The notes beneath the pieces were generated by a model that searched no databases, had not been told where the DNA came from, and worked only from the letters and a program-made list of their open reading frames with translations. The position numbers were made by a program, and so were the translations under genes. A stretch of DNA of 64,000 nucleotides from Stenopsyche tienmushanensis (Eukaryota > Arthropoda > Insecta > Trichoptera > Stenopsychidae). The stretch is from assembly GCA_008973525.1 (NCBI GenBank), contig WACJ01000523.1, positions 1,178,001 through 1,242,000 of the forward strand, read 5' to 3'. This document shows positions 46,343 to 58,124 of the stretch, piece after piece (positions within the stretch are counted from its first letter, which is position 1; each line of letters opens with the position of its first letter).

Positions 46343-47020
46343 GCAATATTACGCAATGATGCAATATTTTATTTGAACACACCCGTCGATCAAATACTGA
46401 TCTAAGATTATTTTTTTCAAGCATAATTATTATACATTAAAATTGATCCCTATGCTATTTTGATCAATTTACAGAAGCTGAAATATACATATGTTAAAAT
46501 TGAGCTAATCTATTCGAACCGCAATATAACGCATTATTCAAATTGGCACAAATGCACAGCATGTCGGCCTTTTTTCGATGTATTTTTTTTTCAAACCCAT
46601 TATAATATTAGTCACAATGAAAGTCCGGGCTGGTTATAAAAATTATAATGGCATATAAAGCCTTAGAATTCGGGCATGTGTATGCAGCAGTCGAATCTTT
46701 TGTTGTAGCCATTATTTTCCTGGTCGGTTGATCGCCGCGCGACAAAAGAGCAACGTTTCGTTTAGGCGCCACGCCCACTCTTCAAAACAATTTGTCATGA
46801 TACCGTAATCCCTAATTGTGTTTACCTTCCCTAAAACGATGGTCTTTTTTGTCGAGCTGTGGGGTGCAGTCAGCGTTTCGCCGCCGACAATCGCGCGAGC
46901 ACATGTCCACGATTTGAAAAAAATCGCACAAATTTGACACGTATGTGTCAACAGATCACAATGGAATAAAAACGCTTTCGAAGATAATAAACGCGGGAAT
47001 ATAAAAATAACATTAATATA
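46343..47020. other. Intergenic, nothing recognised
   Basis: A GC-richer patch at 46720-46930 with a 79-codon minus-strand ORF without domains. Confidence 0.4.
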
Positions 47021-47851
47021 GGGTCTTTCAATAAGGACGCTACATTTTTAAATGTTAATAAAACAAGTTATATATAAGATATTCACTCAAATTTATTTGT
47101 ATTTAATAGAATATTTTATGGCATTAAATATGAAATTAAACGTTGTTCAAATATTTGCCACGGTTTTGCTTGATGGCACGTATTCGGGAGGTCCAATTTT
47201 CGATGACTATCGCATAAATTTGGATGAATTTTCTGAACATCTGTGTTTTAAGATAGTCCCAGAGGAAGAACAGTGATTTTATTTGGATGCATTTGATGCT
47301 GGTGTATATTGTGGGGATTAATATCGTCCCAAATTTGACAATTTTGCTTGTTCACACATCCAAAAATGAGGCTCGTTGTGAAAGATGATTTTTTTTAGCG
47401 AAATTTGAATCAACTTCCAACTGCTCTAAAACCCAAATAACGAACATACGGTGTGGTTTATGATTGTTTATCTTAAGTTCCGGAATCAGTTGGATTTGAT
47501 ATGCATGCAGACCTGAGATCCGATGCAAAATTCGCCAAATTGAAGACCCAGAATGGCAAAATACTAGTGAACGACAAGAAATTAACTGCCTCGGGTTTTT
47601 CCGTAGACTTTCAGGCACAGCAATAATGTTTTCAGCAGATCTTGCATTTTGATAATGTAAAGATGTTGGTCGATTGTTTATTGAATCAATTGACTTAAAT
47701 TTGACTCCCAAACGTCGTATAATTGACTCGATAAAACGGTTGTGGTGAGGATAAAAGTCATATCAATCAATCAGTCAAATTTAAGAGATATTGCTTTGAT
47801 AACATGGTCCCTATAATATAATAAATTTCAAGCGTTTTTATTAAAATACCC
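47021..47851 (-). mobile_element. Tc1-like DDE transposon remnant (copy 2)
   Basis: The left end GGGTCTTTCAATAAGGACGC is preceded by TA. The right end reads TTAAAATACCC. Minus strand 47711-47352 encodes YQNARSAENIIAVPESLRKN, SIWRILHRISGLHAYQIQLI and FVIWVLEQLEVDSNFAKK, matching copy 1 and the insect DDE family (HTH followed by RR-F-DWALEQLEVDP-F). Beyond a frameshift, remnants resembling NPH...MHP-KITV continue to about 47200. Inactive. Confidence 0.75.
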
Positions 47852-49260
47852 TGTATATTTGTGGATCATGTGAGGTATAAAATAATTATATTTGCAATAT
47901 TTTTAAATAATATATAATTTATCTTCATATTGGTTCAATTAAGCTATATTATGGCTCAAATATTGACTTCTCGGCAACATTTGATGGCAGATGTGTTAGT
48001 TTGGGTCATGTAAGAAGCGTGACATGCCGTTTAGCCATAGCCTCTTCCCATGTCCCCCGATGTAGCTCGTTTTGGCATCCCTCCGGGATTTGCAAAATCC
48101 TAAATCCCACGGGACATCCGAGTGCTTACTTATTAGCCACAATCGATGATTGAAGATCGACAATCAAATCTGATTTAAACAAATCAAAATAACAATGACA
48201 GATATAACACACATTTCAAAATCCGGTTTTGATGCATGAATCTTTAAGGCAGGTGCTACACGTTCCAAATAAACAATTTAAAAGGGTTCAAAATGGAAAA
48301 TGTATTCCCAAAGATTATCATATTAAAATTTTGATATGATCAGTGTTTGTAATTTGCTGTTTAATCTCCACAAACAGTCACACGTGCCGGTATCAATTGA
48401 GCTCGGTATTACCCCATTATGTAGTATGTGCGTATTATGTATATGGGATATTGGTACATGACTTTTGTCTCCCCTTGTGTTCCATCAAGCACAGTGCTTC
48501 GAAACATTTATAGATAGTGCTCTTAAATATATTTTCCTAAATTCTATACAACAAATTTATACGGATGCTTTTATATAATCGATAAAAACAAGGATTATTG
48601 CATAAAAAAGGCATCGTTTGAGTGGAAAATTTAAGCAAAAATGCTTATTTACGACGTTAAATTAAGTCAATCTGTTGATTTTGCTTTTGAAAATAGATGA
48701 CATAAGCAAGCTACTGAAATTTTAAAATCAAATTTAGCACATTTTCTTTGAAATTGATAGAAATTTGGAAAGTATTTGAGACAAAGAAAACTAGAGATGA
48801 TTATAGACGGTTGATATTTCAGGATGCTGATTACACTTTTATGAATTCATTACAGTTTTCGTGAGTATCTTTAAATGGAATCAGCAAATTTGCGTTAGTT
48901 ATAATATTTCTTAGAAAACATCACACAAATTTAATATCAATCTGACGTTTATTTCACAAGTTACAGTGCTTTTAGTGAAGCTATTTTTGTAATTTGCAAA
49001 ACAATGGAAAAATCTGTATTTAATGAGAAAAAATATCTTAGAAGCAAAGCAATAACTTGAAAAGTGTTGTTCAGACTCTGTTCTGTCGAGATAAATAGTA
49101 GAGAAGTGATTTTCTGATTTCTGGATGGATGGAATTGATTAAATAAGTGATTGATTGAAATTAGATAATTGTTCCAGAACATATTAAAAAAATGCCCCCA
49201 AAATAGTTTTGATTGATATTGCTGATATTTTATAGATATCAAATGGCGGTGATTAACCAT
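47852..49260. other. Intergenic, AT-rich, nothing recognised
   Basis: A short C/G-rich patch at 48040-48115 (CCCCCGATGTAGCTCG). A featureless 106-codon minus-strand ORF at 48961-49281. Confidence 0.4.
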
Positions 49261-49546
49261 TCTGCATGAATATTTATCCATGAAAAAGCTCTGTTCAAAG
49301 TGGGGTGCGCGTTTGCTTACACACGATCAAAAATAACAACGCGTCCACAATTCAGAGCGCTGTTTAGAGCTGTTTCGGCGCAATAAAAATGTTTTTTTCA
49401 TACAATATGTGACAATGGATGAAACATGGATCCATTACTATACTTCAGAATCAAATCGGCAGTCAGATGAGTAGACAGCAACTGTTAAAAACCTAAAACG
49501 CAAACGTTGATTATGTTAATGCTAGTCATCCTACGAACTTATTGAG
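49261..49546 (+). mobile_element. Mariner remnant (catalytic motif and 3' end)
   Basis: Plus strand encodes THDQK then RVHNSERCLELFRRNKN, then VTMDETWIHYYTSESNRQS, the mariner second catalytic aspartate region. The 3' end ATCCTACGAACTTATTGAGT (49527-49546) is the terminal repeat of the same family and equals the ends of the MITE at 53647-53751. The 5' half is missing. Confidence 0.75.
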
Positions 49547-50879
49547 TTATGTATTACATCATCACAAAGGGATGGGTCTTCTGGACTTCTACATTCCTTG
49601 AATTTTATATTTAAATTGTATTTTTTTTGGCTCGATAAACAAAATATTGTCGCCGAGTGTTGCAAATTTATTACATAAAGTCAATAATTATGGGTCAATT
49701 TGCTATGAAAATTATTTAAAAATGCTTAGATTAGCCTCCCTAAGAAATCAATGGTACGATTCTATTCATAATTTTTGGAAAAATCGATTTAAAATGTCCG
49801 TTTTAACCGTAATATTGATCATAATTACTTCTACGTCTACTTGAAATTACATATTTATATTGCGCGTAGATGAAATAAGACTTTTCTTGTAGGAATTTGG
49901 ATTTTTGATGTGGTTTAATGATAATTTTATCAACGATCCGAATTTGAACACGATCTTATAAGAGTGTAAAAGTCCAAAAATTAACCCACTACACTCGGTT
50001 CATTTATTGGATGTTGCTATTGAAATGTTCATCGTTTAGTATTTGAGAAGCCTTTAATATGTACATTTATCCTTAAAATAATGACTGTCCTTATCGGGAA
50101 TGTAATCACAGTTTGAGAGTCACAATAACATCTTCGTCACACAAATCTGTTCACCGAGGCGGATAATAAAAATGACGTGCCATATTATTTTTGAATGGAT
50201 AATGGGGTGTACAAAGTCAACCGAAACCCATTTGATACATTGTAAACCACTTATAGAGCTTAAGGCAGTCCGTTATACTGGGGGGATAATAAAATCTATT
50301 CATACCCAAGACACAAACACATGCGAAATTCAATAAATATACATCAATGCGAATTTCAAGACTGAAAGCCGCTAGATCTAGTCAAATCGCCATCAAAGTC
50401 AGTCTACATATTTATATTAATTGAGCAGATAGTAGAGAAGCTCTCGACGTAAGCAATGATTTGAATGACCCCGAAGCTGAAGCCCAGGAATAATATCTGA
50501 TGCCGAGTGTAATGATGATAGGATTTTTAGTATTTTCAAGAGCCGGTTGTGGAGGCAGAACCCCTCCCCTGGGACCCTGAGGCCCTCCACCTAAATACAC
50601 AATAGAATTGCGTTTCGGATTGAACCACGCCCCTTCTTCACACCATGGATTAGATTAAACGACTGTGGGAACGCGGATTCCCAAAGTTTCAAGACCGGAT
50701 CTCATCCGCAAAATGGAGCAATCCTCAAACGCCTCGAGCAAAAATCTTAATAAAACAAGATAAAAGCTTAAATTTATACTTTACAATGATATACCGACAG
50801 CGATAATGCCTATTTTAGCATATTTAACACGTTACTAAATAAATGAGCAGGATGTAAAATACTAAGGGCAAAATCTTAC
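49547..50879. other. Spacer between two inverted mariner remnants
   Basis: No gene recognised. ORFs of 65 and 62 codons (49647-49844, 50412-50600) are featureless; the latter lies in a GC-richer patch. Confidence 0.4.
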
Positions 50880-51095
50880 TAGCCGAAATTTGCACTCAAA
50901 TGACTGCCAATTTGAATCTGGAGTTTAGTAATGGATCCATTGTCACATATCGCATGAAAAAAATCCTTTTCATTACACCGAAATAGCTCTAAACAGCGCT
51001 CTGAATTGTGGACGCGTTGTTCTTTTTGATCGAGTGTGAACAAAGGCGGCACTCCATTTCGAACAGAGTATTCTCATGGATAAATGTTGATGCAT
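50880..51095 (-). mobile_element. Mariner remnant, opposite orientation
   Basis: Minus strand encodes LDQKEQRVHNSERCLELFRC and continues, with an internal loss, to a piece corresponding to ESNRQS (IQIGSHLS). The DNA matches 49261-49460 closely, including GCGTCCACAATTCAGAGCGC. The DETW motif itself is deleted. Confidence 0.7.
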
Positions 51096-52151
51096 ATACC
51101 AATATATGATATATTTAAGGTGTCTTTGTGGAAATTTGAGCGATTTTATAAGTCATCGATTGCAATTTGAGAATGCCTCGCAAGACAAATCTATTATACA
51201 TATTACTATTATTATGTGACACCTTGGCGTGATCGAAAAATCATTTATATCGTGTTTCAATTTGTCTGATTGAAGATAACATTGTTACGAGCCGAGGAGG
51301 CTTTGGAGGATTACAGTAAAGCCGTATGCTACAAATCATGCACGCTGACACAAGTTAATAAATAACGCAATATTCGATCCCTACTAAATGATACATCAAA
51401 ATTTATAAAATCAGGATTTCTTCCTTACAGGCAAACGTTTGTATTTAATAATCGCGTACGCGATTAAAAAATGAGGATGCTGTATTGTGCTCTTTGGAGA
51501 TGTACCGTCAATATACGTGGGCTGTAGTCTAACAATTAAATTTGATTTTTTGTTGCTCTCGAGGATCGTGTTTCATAGGTGCAAAAGTGGCAAGTCATCG
51601 TAAGCTATTAACTGATAATTATCAACAGGTTAGGGATTCTAACAGGAGGGTGACAAAACAATAATAAATGATTACTAGCCATCGAGATTGTAAAAAGGGT
51701 AAAAAAAATATTTCTACATCTGTCGAACGGCGTGTTTAATAATTCAATGTTGTTATTGCATTAACATAAATTGAAATTGCTATGGACTTTATGTTATTCA
51801 AATAAAATTATTATAATACCATCTGAGACTCTGCGGATTTTATCGGAAAAAATGCAGAATTGAAGAAAAGAAGAATTACATGAGAGGCATAAATTTTGGG
51901 CGTTTATTTCAAGTTCGATAAAAATATTAACAAAAATTATTTTTAATGCAAATTTTTTACCATATATTTATTGACATATTTTCAGAATATATAAAAAATA
52001 AAAAAGAAAAATAAATCAAAATTAAAAAAGTTATACGCTGGTGTAACATGTAAGAGGTAAAAATAAGGTGTGCTCTGGTTGACAAGATTTTAATCCTTTT
52101 AGTCATCTAAAATAAAAAAATAATAATAGACTATTATTTAATAAATATATT
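51096..52151. other. Intergenic, AT-rich, nothing recognised
   Basis: No coding, repeat or RNA signal that I can support. Confidence 0.4.
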
Positions 52152-52405
52152 GCTATAGTTCCTACCTCAAAAAATAAAAATTATATTATTTTCACAAAAT
52201 GACGATGGTTTAAAAAAAAGTCATTTTTTGTCCTTATTTTTTCACAGTTTTAATTCATTTTTAAATAGTTAAAAACAAAATTTTGTTATAAATCTGGTAG
52301 AGACAATAGAAAATTATATTAAAAAAGTTCATACTAAATTTGAAGCAAATCATTTAATTATAATTTGAGATATCATGTCAACCGTTTCGAGAAAACGCCC
52401 TTAAT
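52152..52405 (+). repeat. Dispersed repeat R3 (copy 2)
   Basis: Contains CTATAGTTCCTACCTCAAAA, TAAATCTGGTAGAGACAATA, AAATTTGAAGCAAATCATTT and AACCGTTTCGAGAAAACGCC in the same order as 54155-54395 and, inverted, 22930-23130. Together with the next copy it forms direct repeats around 1.7 kb that include piggyBac debris. Confidence 0.65.
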
Positions 52406-52438
52406 TGAATTTAAGATCATTTTTTAAACGAATTTTGA

Positions 52439-52714
52439 TTGTTGTTAACATTCCATCGTTCTTATATTTCTGCTAAATTGTGGATCAATAATAATATAGA
52501 AGGTTTTCAATCAAAAAATGTCGATAAACGATTGATTGTCTTGAGAAAAAATCTATTTGACGCTGTCAATGTTATAAACGATCATCCAAATGTAGCGCTT
52601 AAATGTAAGCGCTATATAATGTTTATACAAAACATTTTTTCAAATGATATAAGCCATTTTATTTTAGTAAATGATAATACAAATTTAATCATGGATCCAT
52701 TGTTTTCGGTTTAG
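52439..52714 (+). other. Unrecognised ORF without ATG
   Basis: 91 codons from TTG, reading KLWINNNIEGFQSKNVDKRL, DAVNVINDHPNVALKCKRYI and SHFILVNDNTNLIMDPLFSV. The composition looks protein-like but is biased by AT-rich codons. I recognise no family. Position between an R3 copy and piggyBac remnants suggests transposon or foreign debris rather than a gene. Confidence 0.2.
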
Positions 52715-53646
52715 TGGTGTGAAGTACATTTTACAATGGATGTTCAATAAGCAAAATCGTCGTTTGTCTCTCTTAAATCTGTAATTTAGAAGATAGACTG
52801 AGAATTCTTTAAACAATGAAAAGGAACATATCCGAGAAAATGGATGCGATTTTATCCAAAGAATTGCATTTATTATTATTTTTAAAAGCTATGCCCAGAG
52901 ATAAATTTATGGAAATTTTCATAAGAAAATACAAAGATTTGAATGCTTACGTATATATAAATTTGCTCTAATTTTTGAAAACATTGTAGAACTTTTATTG
53001 AAAATAGCCAAGCATTCCATACGAAAATATTTCAATTGATAAACAATTGTTATCCACGAAAGCTCGATGCCGATTTATAAAATGTAAGCCAAATAGCCGC
53101 ACAAATTTGGCAGAAAATTTTGGCAAACAGCCGATATTAAAATGAAATATATTATAAATGGTTATCCATATTTGGACAAAGAAATCCGATTTTTGGGAGA
53201 ATTTGTAAACTTAAAATTAGCTGAAATATTCAAGCTTCCTCACTATTTACCAAAGTAATTATTGATACTAAATACTAAACGTACAAATGTAAAAGATGTA
53301 CTCAGAAAACAATTCAATTTTATAATTAAGTTTGGAATAGCCTTCCAGATTTTTAATAATATTCAGGATTTAATACAGTAAGATAATGTCCCAGTCTAAA
53401 AATATCTTGGAAAAAAAATTATACTTCAGTTGATCGAAGAACTTATTGACGAATATATCAGCTAACAGTTTACAAGCAAGCAAACCTTGTCAAATTGGCT
53501 ATAAAATAAAATAAAAAAGAAGAAATAATACTTCTTTTAACTGCAAGAAGAACTTTTGCAGAACATATATATTTACAAAATGGAAAAAAATGCTCCGAAT
53601 ACATATTTAGAGTTGATAATTAGTGCAAGGGTGAATAAACACTATC
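52715..53646 (+). other. Decayed piggyBac-like 5' part (possible)
   Basis: From about 52816 one frame reads MKRNISEKMDAILSKELHLL then LFLKAMPRDKFMEIFIRKY, loosely like the 'MPRDRF--I-R-LHF' region of piggyBac transposases, followed by many stops and frameshifts to 53560. Weak by itself; supported by the clearer fragment downstream. Confidence 0.35.
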
Positions 53647-53751
53647 ACTCAATAAGTTCGTAGGATATTTTTTTCCCTTTAAATTTCCTCCTTCTTTATT
53701 TGAGGTCGTTTTTCGCAATCTATTAACAAAATCCTACGAACTTATTGAGTG
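53647..53751. mobile_element. 105-bp mariner-derived MITE
   Basis: Perfect 21-bp inverted ends: CACTCAATAAGTTCGTAGGA plus T, and the exact complement at 53731-53751. TA precedes the left end. The ends equal the 3' terminus of the mariner remnant at 49527-49546. Inserted within piggyBac debris. Confidence 0.85.
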
Positions 53752-53767
53752 CAAATATGTAAGTTTT

Positions 53768-54087
53768 ATGAGTTTTTTTTCATTTGAGAATTACATTTTT
53801 TGGAGAAAAAAAAATACAAAAGCGATTCATGCAAGTTTTTGGGTCTTTGCTTTTGAAAATAGTCCCACAATCTGGTCAGAATTTCAAGATTATAAATCAA
53901 AGGGTATTTTTTTGACATATCTTGAAAGTAAATTTAGAGAAAATTTTATCCCAGATATGAATTTACCAGTTGATGAAGCGACTGTGGGATTCAAGGGAAG
54001 AATTTAATTTCTTTCATACAACCCGAACCCGAATCCGTGGACTTTGGGAGTATATGCCATGGCAATTAAAGTTTCAAAACCAAGTTT
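53768..54087 (+). pseudogene. piggyBac transposase fragment (catalytic region)
   Basis: The 79-codon ORF ends YLESKFRENFIPDMNLPVDE then ATVGFKGRI. This matches the piggyBac signature around the first catalytic Asp (pattern: P--N-S-DE-M--FKGR). After a stop the same frame continues FLSYNPNPNPWTLGVYAMAI, corresponding to the family's YNP-KP-KWG-K sequence. Truncated, with an in-frame stop and no later catalytic residues visible. Confidence 0.7.
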
Positions 54088-54154
54088 TATAATAAGCACA
54101 TGGATAGTATAAATGCACCATATTTTAACAATATAATTCATAATTGGCAAAGAT

Positions 54155-54395
54155 GTCACTATAGTCCCTAACTCAAAAATCTATTTAAAAAAAATTCAAT
54201 CAAGTAATTTTTTGGCCTTATTTTGTCACAATTTTTTTTTATATAGTTAAAAAACAAATTTTGACATAAACCTGGTAGGAATAATAGAGGGTTATCTAGA
54301 AATGATTCGTACCCAGTTTGAAGTAAATTAATTAATTAAAACTTGAGATAAGACCGTATTAAAAAAAAGGTAGTTTCGAGAAAAACGCGTTAAAA
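54155..54395 (+). repeat. Dispersed repeat R3 (copy 3)
   Basis: CACTATAGTCCCTAACTCAA, AAACCTGGTAGGAATAATAG, CCAGTTTGAAGTAAATTAAT and GGTAGTTTCGAGAAAAACGC parallel the copies at 52152-52405 and 22930-23130 (inverted). Confidence 0.65.
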
Positions 54396-55620
54396 GATTT
54401 CATTATGGACCGCCCAAGTTACCGCATCACTAAAATAGCTATAACTTCGTAAGTTGTTGGAATTTTGTAAATCATTCGATCGCAAATATGCGACTCTACT
54501 CATCAAGAGGATAAACTTGGCCATAATTTAATTTTTATTGAACCTGCTGTCGATAAACACCTCTCAGTTGACGATGAGGTTGCTTTTATCGACAATGTAA
54601 CGAACTCACTTTTTAAAGAATATTTTATATATTCTGTAAAAGATGTTTATGGTGAAGTGTTAACAATTTGCATATGCTAATATTGACTCTAAAAATTTAA
54701 ATCGGGTAATAGAAGCTTAATTTGAATACTTTCGGGTCCTCCTAATATATGGATATTTGCCGTTTTATTAACGCAATTTTTATATTCGATTTGATTTTGA
54801 TTGAAATATCAAAATATTTTATTATCAGTTATATTATTAATATGTTTATTCTCACATGTTATACGATACAATTGTATTTTGAGGCGTTTGAGCGCGTATT
54901 TGAGCAGTTGAAGAGATGAATTGATTTGCGCGCGTCGTTGGACGCGCGTGGCCTGCTTAACGTTTCTTCCTTGCCATCGAGAGACATAAAAAAGCGGCGG
55001 AATGCGTTTATTCAGCTGATGGAGGTGTAAATTATTTGTATGTTGGTATAATAATGCGATTCGTCGTCGGATAGCGATTTGTGAGTATCGACACGGGCGA
55101 CATGACGGAACGTCGCTGTGTCGGCGCGTTTCGATCGCGATGCCGATCACGTCTTCGGACCGGCCGCGCTCGATATGTATTTTTGATTGCCCGCCGACTT
55201 CGTGACGGCTGGACCCGAAAAAACAATACTCCATGCTAATCGTGTGAATGTGCAACGACGTTTCGTCTTTCCACATTTTTCGCAATTCCCCGAAAGGATG
55301 AATATTTTTCCGGCGTGGAAGACATGAAAGCATCCCCGAAGGCTTCGTGCCGGATGAGCGAAATTATACATGTAATCTACATCATGAAAGAAGACTTGTA
55401 GAATCGCTGGCTGATGCCAAAAACGATACAAGGCAAGAAGACAACAATAATGATGCTGTATTCCGGTCGCAATGTTCATGCAAATTTGAAATCATACCTG
55501 GATTCAGCGTCTTGGATGATTGAAACGAGCTTCTGACGAGTTCTTACAGGATAACATGAACTTCAACTTCATCATAATGACATCGAAGGTATTTAGAAAA
55601 TGATGACGTACAACTTTATC
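54396..55620. other. Intergenic with GC-rich island
   Basis: 54730 holds a Tc1-like end (CTTTCGGGTCCTCCTAATAT). 54880-55330 is strongly GC-rich relative to the surroundings (GCGCGCGTCGTTGGACGCGC hairpin at 54929-54948). A 174-codon minus-strand ORF across it has no recognisable domain and overlaps others in different frames. It is about 9 kb downstream of unpg and 6 kb upstream of the UBXN4-type gene; a regulatory element is a reasonable guess. Confidence 0.4.
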
Positions 55621-55643
55621 CGCCGATGAAGTCTTCATCGGCG
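55621..55643. repeat. 23-bp perfect inverted repeat
   Basis: CGCCGATGAAG, one T, then CTTCATCGGCG: 11-bp arms with a one-base centre, in non-coding DNA. Confidence 0.8.
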
Positions 55644-56453
55644 AAGGAGAAATACACTTTGAAGCGATTTCAACAACAGATCAAGAGGTATTTTATACTA
55701 AATCAATCAAATTTTACAAAAAACTTAGTTTAAATCACTATTATCCAATTGAGAAATCCCATAACTTGATGCTTATATTAACTTTACTACTTATAACATA
55801 CAATATTGGATCGGAAAATATAACCTTTAGGCTATAAATTTGTCACAGAACTGAGCAATGTATGGAAAAATAGATTGTATCTCTTAAATTGTAACAACAA
55901 TATATGTTTATTATAGGGTTTATACACCAATAATATTATTAAAACACTCTATCATAAAATCGATTTGGTTACAAGTCAAACAAATTAAAAAATCATCGTG
56001 TATTCTAGTCAATTTCGCAAACATGTATGAAATTCCTAATACAATATGGGCGTTTTTCAATAAACTGGACAAGTCATCCTAAGAAATTTTAGGAAATATT
56101 GAGCATTTTCTGAAAAATCCATATAAGGAAATGTTGTCCATGTCAGGGGACTGTGTATTTAAATTAAAATCTTAATTTAGTTTTATCAACATATATTGAT
56201 AAAAGAATAAGCAGTACTAATTAACAATCATGTAATATTGTCCAAATTATCAAATAAAGCAACTATATTGTTTTGTTGACCAGGGAACTGTTTTTGTTTG
56301 AAATATAAAAGCGCTTTTTATGTAACAAAATTAATTTAAATGGATATTATGCGCTGAACATATGAAGATTAGGTAGTTATATTTTAAATTTATCCACGAA
56401 ACAATGGATTTCTATTGTTTTATCCATTTAGTTAGTTATGAAGCATATTTATA
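55644..56453. other. Intergenic, AT-rich, nothing recognised
   Basis: No gene, RNA or repeat signal that I can support. Confidence 0.45.
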
Positions 56454-56775
56454 GGGTGCGGCAGGGAAATTACCTAATTTTAAACATGAATAACACAAAC
56501 AATCATTCAACAAATTTTCCTGGAATAGTTATTATTTCAGGGCACGCTGTTTAAATAAGGAAGTTTTCCTGTCGCACCCTGATGAGACGCTTCAAAACTC
56601 TATCTATCTCAATGCATTGATCAGAATGGAGGCCATCTTAATGGTATAATTTTTAAAACATAATAAATACAAATTTTAAATGTTTCTCTATAATATGTAA
56701 AAATAAATAAACTGATATCTTCCATGCTGTTTATGTTGTTCATTTTTAAAATAAAGAAGTTTCCCTGCCACACCC
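56454..56775. mobile_element. GGGTGCGGCAGGGAAA-family element (copy 3, compound)
   Basis: The left end GGGTGCGGCAGGGAAATTAC and the far right end TTTCCCTGCCACACCC are inverted, with TA outside each. A second right-type end (TTTTCCTGTCGCACCCT) at 56565-56580 lies inside. So 56454-56580 is a complete small MITE, and 56581-56775 matches the right part of copy 2. Non-coding. Confidence 0.7.
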
Positions 56776-56851
56776 TATAAGAATATTTTATTAATCATCT
56801 CATTTCGGTGCATGCCAAAGGTATGTAAGAATTCAAATATAAGATTTTGGG

Positions 56852-57114
56852 CGGTCCGGTCTTTTCCTGTCCATAAAAGTCCCAGCTTCCTAATGTCTTC
56901 AAATGCTACAATGTATCTCCTTGTTGGAAATCTTTATTTTTTTTTTAGCAAATGTCTTTATTAAAAAGCTTTAATTTCTTAATGTATTATAGGAGTATGA
57001 ATTGCAATGCATAATTTGGCTGATTTTGGTATTTAATGCATATTTTTAAATTGAAGTAAAAAAATTTGGTCGGTCCGGTCTTTTTCTGTCCATCAAAGTC
57101 CCAGCTTCCTATTG
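56852..57114. repeat. Direct duplication of a 44-bp unit
   Basis: 56852-56895 and 57071-57114 share CGGTCCGGTCTTTTCCTGTC and AAGTCCCAGCTTCCTAATG with four or so differences, 219 bases apart, in the same orientation. The DNA between is AT-rich and not obviously duplicated. Confidence 0.75.
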
Positions 57115-58124
57115 TTTTTTCACGATAAAAATGAAAAATACACCCCCTTGATGAAAATCTTTTGGCTTAAAAAGCATTCGTTTCGCAGCGTGTTGATGAT
57201 AAATTGTTTGGAAGCGCATTTGGAAATTGTTATAGGCAATTAATAAATGCTACAAGCACGTCAATCATTGTTTGTAATTTGTCAGTAGCATCTCGATGAA
57301 TGAAGCACCGAAACGAATAGCGGGTCATTAAAACCATTAAGGATGTAATGTGTCCATTAAGCCGACGCGCACAAGGAAATCGGCCAGAGTCCATCCCCGA
57401 ATCGTTCCAAGTGTCCTTTTAAGGAACCAGCCGAAGTGGATGAGAATGAGAATCGTCTCCTTGCCGGCGAACAGAAGACAGAAGAAAGAAGCCGACGAGC
57501 GGAAACGGCAGTCCCCCAGCGCTGTAATAAATTATATTTAAATTTAGTTTCGTCCTTTTTCTCCGTCGGCTATGTATCATGCCAGCTCCTCACGAAATAT
57601 TGCCACGCCGCAGGAATACCAACGGCTCGAGGATTAACGAGAATTCAATATGATTGTTAGCTGTCATAATTGATGTGCATTTAGCGCCAGAGATGTCCAA
57701 CGTGCATATCAAATTTAAACTTACGACGGCGCCGCCAACTATTTATTTATGAAGCACGATCCTAGCTCCCGTGGAATGTGGCAAATGAAGGTTTTGTTCA
57801 TAAATTAACAATGGCTGAAGGAGATGTGTGCAGTTTGAGAAGCGAGCGCCAGGGGATTCCCCAAGTTTTTCCAATATGTCAAAGATTAGACTACAATAAC
57901 TATTTTCACAGTTTGAATGTGAACCGGTAAAATCGTTATTTTTCTCGGAAAATACTTTTGTTCATCCTGTTAATTGTCCAGTTAAATCAATACTTCAGAT
58001 AATTTTATTATCAAACCAAATTTCAGCTTGATACGTAGGAGGTGGAGAGGGTGGGATGAAGGCAGATGGGCGTCTCGAAACACAAAACAAAAACAAACAA
58101 AAAATCTCTCGTCTTAGATAACTT
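57115..58124. other. Intergenic, no gene recognised
   Basis: 57350-57660 is GC-richer with two overlapping ORFs (63 and 74 codons) lacking domains. AAACAAAAACAAACAAAAAA at 58084 is a simple repeat. Confidence 0.4.

Noticed and set aside
54809..55333. 174-codon minus-strand ORF, the longest unassigned ORF outside known genes
   Set aside because: No recognisable domain; overlaps other ORFs in different frames within a GC-rich island, where stop codons are rarer by composition.
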